NCBI RefSeq assembly: GCF_002029235.1
Contig: NZ_MZGV01000039.1
Coordinates: forward strand, 1 to 39,222
Direction of reading: 5' to 3'
Length of the DNA: 39,222 nt
Source: Clostridium oryzae
Lineage (GTDB): Bacteria > Bacillota > Clostridia > Clostridiales > Clostridiaceae
Shown: piece by piece, positions 25,465 to 32,596 of the stretch
How positions within the stretch are numbered: position 1 is the stretch's first letter
How the letters are laid out: each line of letters begins with the position of its first letter
The notes under the pieces: model-generated
Seen by the model: only the letters and a program-made list of their open reading frames with translations
Database searches by the model: none
What the model was told of the DNA's origin: nothing
Position numbers and translations under genes: made by a program

Positions 25465-26334
25465 ATGGAAGATATTAAAAATATAAATAAGATGAGCGGT
25501 GTAGCAAGTAGTGATGAGGAAGAGGTACAGGATTTTATTAAAAATGATGTTAATTGGCAGGATATATATGCATCGAGGCAGTCAAACAAAATACTTACCG
25601 CTGAACTTTCGGCAGTTGAAAAAATAAATGTGAGAGTATCAGAGGCCCCTGTGGAATGTGGTGTGGTTTTTTATGGTGGAATTAAAGTTTTTATACCTGT
25701 TGATGAGATGAATGTCTCTGCAAAGGAGAGATTCGTCATAAGAAGTATGATTGGAGCAGAAATAGATTTTGTTGTAATAGGCATTGATTCAGAAAACAAG
25801 ATAGTAGTAGCTTCTAGAAAAACTGCAATGGAATTGAGAAGAGAAGTTCAATTAACTAAACATAAAGTTGGCGATAGAGTATTAGCTAGAATAACTGGAG
25901 TAGGAAAGAACAATGTTATTGCAGAGGTATACGGAATTGAATCAAGGGTGGAAAAAGAAGAGGTGGACTATGGATATATATATGATCTGCATGAATACAT
26001 GGCTGTTGGAGATAAGGTTGCTGCTGTTATAAAGAAACTTGATTTTTCCAACTATGATATAAGTATATCTTTTAAGGAATGTAAACAAGATCCTTTTGAT
26101 AGTATAACGGAAAGATATAAGGTGAAAGGAGAATATTTAGGAACTATATCAGGTATTCAAAGCTTTGGCATATTTGTGAAACTTGAACAAGGAATTTATG
26201 CTCTTTGCCCACATACTAACTGGTCTGGTTTTGTTCCAGCTATTGGTGATAAAGTGCTGATAATGCTTAAAAGAATAGATCGAGAAAATAGAAAGATAAA
26301 CGCAAGCCTTATAAGAAGAATAAGAAAGGCCTAA
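25465..26334 (+). CDS. S1-domain RNA-binding protein
   Basis: A 289-residue soluble protein. The ATG at 25465 follows AAAAGGAG. It has an OB-like region (about 40-115, GVVFYGGIKVFIPVDEM), a second S1 domain (about 120-195, VGDRVLARITGVGKNNVIAEV) and a third (about 205-289, VKGEYLGTISGIQSFGIFVKLEQGIYALC). This resembles ribosomal protein S1-type repeats that bind single-stranded RNA. Such proteins recur in clostridial conjugative elements next to secretion genes. Its role here is unproven. Control of element mRNA translation is one possibility. It follows virD4 closely and is probably cotranscribed. Confidence 0.82.
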   Translation: MEDIKNINKMSGVASSDEEEVQDFIKNDVNWQDIYASRQSNKILTAELSAVEKINVRVSEAPVECGVVFYGGIKVFIPVDEMNVSAKERFVIRSMIGAEIDFVVIGIDSENKIVVASRKTAMELRREVQLTKHKVGDRVLARITGVGKNNVIAEVYGIESRVEKEEVDYGYIYDLHEYMAVGDKVAAVIKKLDFSNYDISISFKECKQDPFDSITERYKVKGEYLGTISGIQSFGIFVKLEQGIYALCPHTNWSGFVPAIGDKVLIMLKRIDRENRKINASLIRRIRKA

Positions 26335-26357
26335 TCAAATTAGTGGAGGATAAGACA

Positions 26358-26864
26358 ATGTACTATATAAATAAGAGACAAAAATCCCTGTTAAATCTAG
26401 TGAATAAGTTTGGGTGTATATCTTTTCAACAGATTATAAGTTTAATAAGTAGAAATAAGCATGTTGAATATGATCTTAAAGGACTAGTACTGAGAAGGCT
26501 GATAGTTGAACAGAACGGAATATATAAGGCTTTGTCACAGCACAATATTGATTGTCATCTGCTTAAATGTATAGATGTAATTTGCTGCTTAAATGATAGA
26601 ATACAAAAGTGTGAAAAAGAGGAGTTCCCGTTTTGCCTATGGGTGTATTTGAAAAATGATGAAAATTATGATATTTGTTATATACCCGTGGGACAGGAAA
26701 TGATATATACTACTACGATAAGAAGATGCAATAATGTAAGTAATATCATTGCTGTACTTGATAATAAATCTCAAATAAACCAAATACAATTACAGAATAT
26801 TAATATTAGGTATTGCACATTAAATCCAGTGAAATTTTATAGAAGCAATAATGGCTTACATTAA
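26358..26864 (+). CDS. small protein with probable winged-helix N-terminus
   Basis: A 168-residue soluble protein. The ATG at 26358 follows GTGGAGGA, and a GTG at 26343 in that site is rejected. Residues 5-55 (RQKSLLNLVNKFGCISFQQI, then LKGLVLRRLIVEQNGIYKA) look like a winged helix of the type seen in replication-relaxation and DUF5697-like proteins of mobile elements. The C-terminal half is a small alpha/beta domain with several Cys. It is the last gene of the plus-strand secretion array, so it may be a regulator or a transfer accessory. The family call is tentative. Confidence 0.6.
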   Translation: MYYINKRQKSLLNLVNKFGCISFQQIISLISRNKHVEYDLKGLVLRRLIVEQNGIYKALSQHNIDCHLLKCIDVICCLNDRIQKCEKEEFPFCLWVYLKNDENYDICYIPVGQEMIYTTTIRRCNNVSNIIAVLDNKSQINQIQLQNINIRYCTLNPVKFYRSNNGLH

Positions 26865-26880
26865 AAAATAAAATATTTTA

Positions 26881-27132
26881 CTTGTTTTTGATATAAATTG
26901 AACTTATATAAATAATGTAAATATTAATTATGCTTTTAAAAAGAAACATTGAAAATCGGCTTTATGCTAACATTTTAGTTTGAATCTAAAAATCAAAAAA
27001 ATAATCTAAAACTATCAAATTTATGAGTATAGATAACAAATCTTACTTGAACTGACAGTGTTAAAAGCTTTTGTTGGTCACGGGTAAGCTTGAATGTTTG
27101 TTATTGATAATCTGAAGTCTGATAGTTTTTTA
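26881..27132 (+). repeat. intergenic element copy B with long terminator-enclosed structure (candidate riboregulator)
   Basis: This fills the 294-base gap before 27159. It matches copy A at 14515 (CTTATATAAATAATGTAA at 26903-26920, AAGAAACATT at 26941-26950, a small hairpin before ACATT, AAAACTATCA at 27008). Here the terminator arms are separated by about 100 bases: AAACTATCA (27009-27017) pairs with TGATAGTTT (27120-27128), followed by T. Inside are nested stems: ATAACAAA (27032-27039) with TTTGTTAT (27096-27103), CTTAC with GTAAG, and a loop palindrome AAAAGCTTTT. It is followed by AAAGGAG and the small gene at 27159. The layout fits a transcription attenuator, but no known riboswitch class is recognised. 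Confidence 0.55.
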
Positions 27133-27158
27133 TTTTTCTAAAAGAAAGGAGAAAAAGT

Positions 27159-27395
27159 ATGAGTACAGATAAAATATTTCAATATGGAAGTTTTCTAAAA
27201 ATATATACTGAGGAGGATAGTATTATAGTAAATGTTAACATGGAGGGACTAGATAAGGAGACAATAAATGATATAGAAATGTTAATAAATTCAGCACTAT
27301 CATTGTTACAAGAAAAAAGTATTGCTGAAGTTTTATATTCTCAAAATAAAGAACATATAGCAATTAGAATTGCACAGTCCAAATATCTTATGTAA
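27159..27395 (+). CDS. small protein of unknown function
   Basis: A 78-residue acidic protein with AAAGGAG 10 bases before its ATG. It has a short N-terminal beta part (GSFLKIYTEEDSIIVNVNME) and a helix (KETINDIEMLINSALSLL). I see no membrane helix and no known motif. It is preceded by element copy B, whose terminator may control it, and followed by a strong terminator, so it is a one-gene unit. It may be the last gene of the accessory module. Confidence 0.55.
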   Translation: MSTDKIFQYGSFLKIYTEEDSIIVNVNMEGLDKETINDIEMLINSALSLLQEKSIAEVLYSQNKEHIAIRIAQSKYLM

Positions 27396-27441
27396 TAATC
27401 AAAATACAAACAATCTATTCAAAAGCATAATTATAATTACG

Positions 27442-27475
27442 AAAGCCGTATATTTTAACCGATATACGGCTTTAT
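27442..27475 (+). terminator. intrinsic terminator after the 78-residue gene
   Basis: AAAGCCGTATAT (27442-27453) pairs with ATATACGGCTTT (27462-27473), a perfect 12-base stem with an 8-base loop and a short T/A-rich tail. Confidence 0.85.
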
Positions 27476-27481
27476 TTATAT

Positions 27482-27523
27482 ATGACAAAATAGTGTATAT
27501 CAAGTTATAATATATGCTATAAT
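27482..27523 (+). promoter_or_regulatory. promoter region of the guanylate-kinase-like gene
   Basis: ATGACA (27482-27487), an 18-base spacer and TATAAT (27506-27511) form one candidate. A second, extended -10 box TGCTATAAT sits at 27515-27523. Either would start transcription before the hairpin at 27560. Confidence 0.5.
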
Positions 27524-27552
27524 TTGTTTATTATAATGATTTAAGAAGGGCA

Positions 27553-27596
27553 GGGGGAGGATTTCTAGTTATCACTAATAGAAATCAAATTGAGTA
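27553..27596 (+). promoter_or_regulatory. Shine-Dalgarno separated from the start codon by a hairpin
   Basis: The ribosome site GGGGGAGG (27553-27560) lies 36 bases before the ATG at 27597. The intervening sequence holds GATTTCTA (27560-27567) and its exact complement TAGAAATC (27579-27586). If the hairpin forms, only about 10 bases remain between the ribosome site and the ATG. An in-frame TGA at 27591 excludes an earlier start. Confidence 0.55.
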
Positions 27597-28181
27597 ATGG
27601 ACACGATTATTTGTTTTGTAGGAGAAAGCGGCAGTGGAAAATCAACTATAGCAGAGCTTTTAGAAAAGGAAGGCTACAACTATATTCAGAGTTACACTAC
27701 TAGACCTAAGAGGAGCGAGAATGAGAAAGGGCATATATTTGTCCATGATGATAAATTGCTGAGAAGAAAAGAGGCTTTAAGTAGAGAAGAGCTGTCGGCA
27801 GATATTATTGCATATACTTTTTTTGATAGATATCATTACTGGGCAACTAGACAGCAGTATAAAAATAAAGGGATCTCAATATATGTTGTAGATGTGGCAG
27901 GAATAAAGGAACTAAGAAGCACTGTTAAGGATGCAGCTATAACTACAATTTATCTGAATACTGATTTTAATATCAGAGCTAGGAGAATGTATGCACGGAA
28001 GCATCATATGAATATTGACGAGTTAGAAAGACATGCTATTGTTGAGGATGAAGATATTTTGAGGCGGTTACAGCATGACAGTGAAGCTTTTAGAATAGTT
28101 CCATGCGACTATGCTGTAGATTGCAATAGAGCTATTGATGATGTAATTAAAGATGTAAAAGCTATCTTAGAAAATATGTAA
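27597..28181 (+). CDS. guanylate kinase-like P-loop protein
   Basis: A 194-residue protein of the guanylate kinase fold. Walker A is GESGSGKST (residues 9-17), followed by IQSYTTRPKRSENEKGHIFV, the GMP-binding TTRP.R...E.G..F motif. It then diverges: STVKDAAITTIYLN is the Walker B-region strand, and RRMYARKHH corresponds to the lid with conserved Arg. True Gmk phosphorylates GMP to GDP. This is probably a second, divergent copy, so its substrate is uncertain. It stands alone between a terminator and a long noncoding stretch. Confidence 0.78.
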   Translation: MDTIICFVGESGSGKSTIAELLEKEGYNYIQSYTTRPKRSENEKGHIFVHDDKLLRRKEALSREELSADIIAYTFFDRYHYWATRQQYKNKGISIYVVDVAGIKELRSTVKDAAITTIYLNTDFNIRARRMYARKHHMNIDELERHAIVEDEDILRRLQHDSEAFRIVPCDYAVDCNRAIDDVIKDVKAILENM

Positions 28182-28536
28182 ATGCTTAATGAACGTAACC
28201 GGCCGACATAGGGTGTAACCATTTTTTACTCTTTAGGAATTTATGTATTTTGAAAATTGTGGATAACTTTTAATTAGTATCAAGATACACCACTAAAGAG
28301 AAAAGAGAAAAGTGAAGGAAGAAATTCTGTTAAGCAGAATTTCTTGAATAACTATTACTTCTTAGTTCTTACCTACTCATAAATTGAATGTACTATTAAA
28401 AAGATGCAACTATATAATATGCGAAGTAATAAGAAGAAAGCTCTTAAGAAAATACTAGTAAATAGATAAACAAGAAAGATAATTTGGGAGAGGTAATATA
28501 GAAAATAATACTTTGTAAATGCATAGAGTCGGTATA
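28182..28536 (+). other. 355-base noncoding stretch with structured motifs
   Basis: There is no supported gene. Directly after the stop is TGCTTAATGAACG (28183-28195), also found at 34955-34967, followed by a CCGGCCG region and GTAACCATTTTTT, probably a terminator-like unit. At 28319-28345 a perfect 11-base inverted repeat (AAGAAATTCTG / CAGAATTTCTT) has a five-base loop but no T-tract. The remainder is A-rich with no clear promoter or reading frame. Confidence 0.5.
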
Positions 28537-28598
28537 GGGTAGGAAGTGGTTGGAGGAGGCATTTTCCAGCCGACGGAAACCACTTCCTACCCTTTTTT
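28537..28598. terminator. large bidirectional intrinsic terminator
   Basis: GGGTAGGAAGTGGTT (28537-28551) pairs perfectly with its complement at 28578-28592, followed by six T. The loop of 26 bases contains a GGAGGAGG stretch. It lies just beyond the stop of the minus-strand transpeptidase gene, so it can also end that transcript. An RNA transcribed from the left would end here as well. Confidence 0.85.
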
Positions 28599-28602
28599 AT
28601 AG

Positions 28603-29376
28603 TCAATGCTTGGCCAATTTATTTAAATATGCTGTTGTACCTATTATGATTTTAGGATTCTTTTTGGGATCCATCCATTTCAGCACTTTAACAAGGCTTT
28701 TCTCTGAGATTCCTATACAGCCAGCTGTTCCTCTGCCGCTGTGTGGGGCTATATGCATAAATATAGCAGAACCTTTTCCAATGATCTTGTTTTTTCCATA
28801 ATTAAAATCTAGTGCTGCAGCATATTTATAAAGGGACGTTGCATATAGGTCTTCATAATTGCCGCGGCCGAATTTTGTATTAGGATTGCTTTTGTATTTT
28901 ACCCATAAATTGTATTGCTTACGAGTTGAAACCCAGTAATCTCCAGGATGAGTCTTTCGATACTGCATTTTTGTACCGGGATTGCTAGCTCGTCCAAAAG
29001 CAAACAGAAAACCGTAGATACCTTCCGGAGTTGTAAGATCACCTTCATGTCTGTTGGCACTTACACCTTTTTTACCAACCACACCTATAGTTGAAAGCTT
29101 TAGCTTCCAGTTGTCATTTGAGTCTTTTTCATAAGTTTTGTATTTTACGTGTACACTGGAAGCTGATGAAGCCTGTACAAGTATAACTTGTCTACTTTTT
29201 CCTAATGCGAAATCTTTTATAGCAAATTTATTGCTGCTTGAAGCAACTTTTGCTTTGACAGAGATAGATATATTAGGAATGTTAGCTGCAAATAATAAAT
29301 AAACTACAACAGAAAGACATAGGACTTTGAAAAATAGTTTTTTATTGTTGAGATGAAATAGTTTCTTCATAAACAT
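28603..29376 (-). CDS. L,D-transpeptidase (YkuD domain)
   Basis: A 257-residue exported enzyme. A hydrophobic signal or anchor helix spans about residues 14-35. The YkuD domain (about 60-250) includes the substrate-region GDLTTPEGIYGF and the active-site motif HIAPHSGRGTAGCIGIS, with catalytic Cys in GCIGIS and His upstream. YkuD enzymes make 3-3 cross-links in peptidoglycan or attach proteins to it. It is a single-gene unit with an extended -10 promoter at 29428 and a large terminator. An alternative start lies two codons downstream (29370). Confidence 0.88.
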   Translation of the reverse strand: MFMKKLFHLNNKKLFFKVLCLSVVVYLLFAANIPNISISVKAKVASSSNKFAIKDFALGKSRQVILVQASSASSVHVKYKTYEKDSNDNWKLKLSTIGVVGKKGVSANRHEGDLTTPEGIYGFLFAFGRASNPGTKMQYRKTHPGDYWVSTRKQYNLWVKYKSNPNTKFGRGNYEDLYATSLYKYAAALDFNYGKNKIIGKGSAIFMHIAPHSGRGTAGCIGISEKSLVKVLKWMDPKKNPKIIIGTTAYLNKLAKH

Positions 29377-29427
29377 GTTTTTCGCTTACCTCTATATGAA
29401 ATGTGACTTAATGATGCTAATATTAAA

Positions 29428-29436
29428 ATTATAGCA
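29428..29436 (-). promoter_or_regulatory. extended -10 promoter of the L,D-transpeptidase gene
   Basis: On the minus strand the sequence reads TGCTATAAT. No good -35 box is seen. The start codon is about 50 bases downstream. Confidence 0.5.
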
Positions 29437-29499
29437 TAATATCTGATTTTACACCATAAATCTACATGCTTTGCCTATAGAAATGAATTTTTTGAGTAA

Positions 29500-29856
29500 C
29501 TAATGCAGGTAATGAAAATGCAAAATGCTCATCCATGATATATGAGAAAGAACGATAAGAGAATAGAATATAATAACTATATTTATAGCTGTATTAGAAA
29601 TTTTTAATTGCTTTTTAGTGGCCTTTTCAATTCTTACGTATAGAAATAATAATAACAGAGCAGGACAGACAATTTTAACAAAGAAGCATAAAAAATTATT
29701 GTCTATAATTATGTACATCAAATTGTTTGCTTCACTGAACAATCCTGTTTTCAGCAGAATTAATGTAAATAGAATATCTAATACATTTAGTAAATATAGA
29801 ACTATAAATTTTTTTCTGATATTAGTTAATGACCAGCTTTTTAAGAATGTAACCAT
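29500..29856 (-). CDS. DUF5658-like small membrane protein
   Basis: A 118-residue membrane protein with three hydrophobic helices (about 17-38, 50-72 and 86-106). The segment LNVLDILFTLILLKTGLFSEANNLM matches the DUF5658 pattern, in which Asp in the first helix and an E-x-N-P/L motif are conserved. GGAGGTG lies 6 bases before the ATG at 29856. A start four codons earlier would overlap that site. The function is unknown. It diverges from the rubrerythrin gene. Confidence 0.65.
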   Translation of the reverse strand: MVTFLKSWSLTNIRKKFIVLYLLNVLDILFTLILLKTGLFSEANNLMYIIIDNNFLCFFVKIVCPALLLLFLYVRIEKATKKQLKISNTAINIVIIFYSLIVLSHISWMSILHFHYLH

Positions 29857-29951
29857 AGTCACCTCCAAGAATTTATATTATTATATGCAGTGTGATAATA
29901 AATATGCAAATAATGTTAAAAAATATTATGTAATAATTATTATTAAATAAG

Positions 29952-29980
29952 TTGTAATTTTATTCCTACGATGCTATAAT
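29952..29980 (+). promoter_or_regulatory. promoter of the rubrerythrin gene
   Basis: TTGTAA (29952-29957), a 17-base spacer and TATAAT (29975-29980), preceded by the extended -10 dinucleotide TG at 29972. The start codon is 35 bases further on, with AGGAGG between. Confidence 0.75.
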
Positions 29981-30015
29981 TATCTCAAAATATAATTTAT
30001 TTAGGAGGTACGATT

Positions 30016-30603
30016 ATGGCATCATTAAAAGGAACTAAAACTGCTGAAAATCTTCTGAAAGCATTTGCAGGTGAATCTCAGGCGAGAAACAGATATACTT
30101 ATTATGCATCTGTAGCCAAAAAAGAGGGCTATGTTCAAATATCAGAGTTGTTTTTAGAAACTGCTGAAAATGAAAAAGTACATGCAAAAAGATTTTTTAA
30201 ATTATTAGCTGAAGATCTAAATGGCGAAGCTGTTGAAATTAATGGGGCCTCATACCCAGTAACCTTAGGCGATACTAAGACAAATTTGAAGGCTGCAGCA
30301 GCTGGTGAGAATGAAGAATGGACTAGTTTATATCCGCAGTTTGCAGTTGTGGCAGAACAGGAAGGCTTTTCGATGGCAGCTGCAGCATTTAGGAATATTG
30401 CGAAAGTAGAGACATATCATGAAAAAAGATATTTGAAGCTTTTAGAGAACTTGGAAAATGGTCAGGTATTTAAGAAAAACGAAAAAACATTATGGAAATG
30501 CAGTAAATGTGGATTCATATTTGAGGGAGCTGAGGCACCAAAAGTCTGTCCAGCATGTTTGCACCCGCAAGCATATTTTGAGGTTTTTGTAGAAGCATAT
30601 TAA
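30016..30603 (+). CDS. rbr: rubrerythrin
   Basis: A 195-residue oxidative-stress protein that reduces hydrogen peroxide in anaerobes. The N-terminal ferritin-like domain carries diiron ligands in the helices AFAGESQARNRYTYYA, LFLETAENEKVHAKR, VAEQEGFSMAAAAF and VETYHEKRYL. The C-terminal rubredoxin domain has CSKCGF and CPACLHP for one iron. The order ferritin-then-rubredoxin is that of classical rubrerythrin, not the reverse type. AGGAGG precedes the ATG. It is a single-gene unit with its own promoter and terminator. Confidence 0.96.
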   Translation: MASLKGTKTAENLLKAFAGESQARNRYTYYASVAKKEGYVQISELFLETAENEKVHAKRFFKLLAEDLNGEAVEINGASYPVTLGDTKTNLKAAAAGENEEWTSLYPQFAVVAEQEGFSMAAAAFRNIAKVETYHEKRYLKLLENLENGQVFKKNEKTLWKCSKCGFIFEGAEAPKVCPACLHPQAYFEVFVEAY

Positions 30604-30616
30604 GTTATAGGTCAGC

Positions 30617-30653
30617 AAAAGCTAGAGTTACCGATAAGGTTACCCTGGCTTTT
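30617..30653. terminator. terminator shared by rubrerythrin and the araC-type gene
   Basis: AAAAGCTAGAGTTACC (30617-30632) pairs with 30638-30653 with two mismatches, and T follows. It lies between convergent genes, and its right arm touches the stop codon of the minus-strand gene. Confidence 0.7.
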
Positions 30654-31504
30654 TACTGCATAAAAAATTCTTTTGGGGTTTTGCCAACTACTTTCTTAAA
30701 ATATCTATAAAAATTTGAGTAATCTCCGAAACCTACTGCATCGCAGGTCTCAACAGCAGAAATACCTTGAGAAAGCAGCTCTTTAGCCTTCATGATTCGC
30801 TTGTAAATAACATATTCCTGAACGGTGAAACCGGTATTCTTTTTAAATAGATGGCAAAGGTGATACTTATTAATATAAAAGATACTGCTTAGTAAATCTA
30901 AACTTAGTTTTTTACTAAGGTTTTTATTTATATAATCAAGAATGTGCGGTATTTTATTGTCCCTATCAATTTTTGTGATACTAAGGTCCATCATCTTATC
31001 AGAAAAAAATTTATTAAGAGATATGAGCATTTGAGCGAAGATGGTAAATATCATAGCGGAACTTTCTATGCGATTTTCCCTAGCATAATATTTTATTTGA
31101 TTAAGATAGTCATCATAACCACAGCTGAGAACATCAGAAGCATTAATTTTATTATGATTACCTAGTTTCCTATTTTCAAAGAAATATAGTAGATTATATT
31201 CTTCTGAATTAAGTGATGAAACATATTCAGGCAGAAAACTAATAACGACCCTTTCATAAGCTGTCTCAGAATTAAAACAAGGTCTGTGTAGTTCTTTATT
31301 ATTTATTACTAGCAGATCATTACTTTCAAGCTTATATATTTGCCCTTATATATAATAAGTTATATCTCCAGAGATAAAATAATACAATTCATAATAGTCA
31401 TGCATATGTATAGGAAACAGATTTTTATCTGTCTTATCACTTTTGGAGTGAATTATACTGATATTTTTGTTTTTTGAGTGATATGAAAATAGAATTTTGT
31501 CCAT
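30653..31504 (-). pseudogene. AraC-family regulator with one in-frame stop
   Basis: On the minus strand one frame runs from the ATG at 31504 (preceded by AGGAG) to 30653, about 283 codons, with a single TAA at 31346-31348. Upstream of it is the start of an AraC cupin domain (PIHMHDYYELYYFISGDITYYI). After it the frame continues without another stop into GQIYKLESNDLLVINN and the two helix-turn-helix units (LSSIFYINKYHLCHLFKKN; VGFGDYSNFYRYFKKVVGKT). The size is normal for AraC regulators. The usual residue at the stop would be Glu, so one base change explains it. The part after the stop might still be made from an internal start. It is divergent from the sugar operon that it probably activated. 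Confidence 0.85.
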
Positions 31505-31545
31505 GTTTTTTCTCCTAAAAATAATTTTGCACAAGATTAATTATA

Positions 31546-31582
31546 AAGCAATATTTACAATATTTGAAGCAATAAACACAAT
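31546..31582 (+). promoter_or_regulatory. direct-repeat operator for the AraC-type regulator
   Basis: Two 16-base repeats, AAGCAATATTTACAAT (31546-31561) and AAGCAATAAACACAAT (31567-31582), differ at two positions and start 21 bases apart, two helical turns. This is the spacing of AraC half-sites. The right repeat touches the -35 region of the plus-strand promoter. Confidence 0.65.
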
Positions 31583-31609
31583 GTTATTATGTAAATATTG
31601 AAATATAAT
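31581..31609 (+). promoter_or_regulatory. promoter of the sugar operon
   Basis: TATAAT (31604-31609) has only ATGTTA at the -35 position (31581-31586), a weak box overlapped by the operator. That fits a promoter dependent on an activator. The leader to the start codon is about 110 bases. Confidence 0.5.
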
Positions 31610-31723
31610 TAAGTGTATAGATAACAAATATGTAAGGTCAAATTAAGTATATCATGGTGATGATTAGTTACATATATGTCACCAGTTGAATTATGCGTGT
31701 TCTTATTATAGGAGGGATAGTGT

Positions 31724-32596
31724 ATGGCAAGGTTTAAGATTTCTGCTTTTGCAGACGAAATCGATGAGAAATTAGAAGTACAGCTTAGAGTTTTAAAGGA
31801 AAACAATATAAAGTATATGGAGGTTCGAGGTGTAGATGGAGAGAGTGTTGTAAACTATACTTTAGAAGAAGTTTCAGAAATAAAAAAGCGACTTGATGCT
31901 GAGGGTATATCGGTATCAGCCATTGGTTCGCCTATAGGCAAGATAGGCATAGACGAAGCTTTTGAACCTCATCTTAAGTTGTTTAAGCATACGCTAGAAA
32001 TAGCAAAAATCCTAGAATGTAAGTATATAAGGATGTTCAGCTTTTATATACCTAAAGGTCAAATCGCTGAAAAGTGTAGACAAGCTGTTATGAATCGATG
32101 GAGTTTATTTGTTGATGCTGCAACAAAACATGATGTAGTGCTTCTGCATGAAAATGAAAAAGGAATTTATGGTGATACCGCTGAACGCTGCAAAGATATA
32201 TTGGAAACAATGAATTGCAATTTTGTAAAAGCCACTTTTGATCCGGCAAATTTTGTGCAGTGTGACCAGAAGGTGTTTCCTGAAGCTTATGAACTCTTGA
32301 AAAACCATCTAGAATATATTCATATAAAGGATGCACTGTTTAGTGATCATTCGGTAGTGCCTTCAGGTTATGGTGATGGAAACATTAAGAGCTTTCTAAA
32401 AGAAGTAAATAATATTAACTATGAGGGATTTTTATCTATTGAACCGCATCTTGGAAATTTTAAGGGTTTTGCAGAGTTAGAAAACAAAATGAATTTGAAT
32501 ATGAATGTATCGCATGAAGGAGAAAAGAACTTTTTATTAGCTAAAAATGCTTTATATAAAATATTAGAGGAGATAGGAGTAGAAGCTTATGAATAA
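31724..32596 (+). CDS. sugar phosphate isomerase/epimerase family TIM-barrel protein
   Basis: A 290-residue AP-endonuclease-2/xylose-isomerase-like TIM barrel. The start FKISAFADEIDEKLEVQL is typical, and the likely metal ligands lie in LLHENEKG (Glu), ATFDPANF (Asp), YIHIKDA (His) and LSIEPHLG (Glu). Family members isomerise or epimerise sugars, keto-inositols and related compounds. The substrate cannot be named. AGGAGGG precedes the ATG. The end overlaps the next gene by 8 bases, so the operon is translationally coupled. It is probably under control of the damaged AraC-type gene. Confidence 0.85.
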   Translation: MARFKISAFADEIDEKLEVQLRVLKENNIKYMEVRGVDGESVVNYTLEEVSEIKKRLDAEGISVSAIGSPIGKIGIDEAFEPHLKLFKHTLEIAKILECKYIRMFSFYIPKGQIAEKCRQAVMNRWSLFVDAATKHDVVLLHENEKGIYGDTAERCKDILETMNCNFVKATFDPANFVQCDQKVFPEAYELLKNHLEYIHIKDALFSDHSVVPSGYGDGNIKSFLKEVNNINYEGFLSIEPHLGNFKGFAELENKMNLNMNVSHEGEKNFLLAKNALYKILEEIGVEAYE

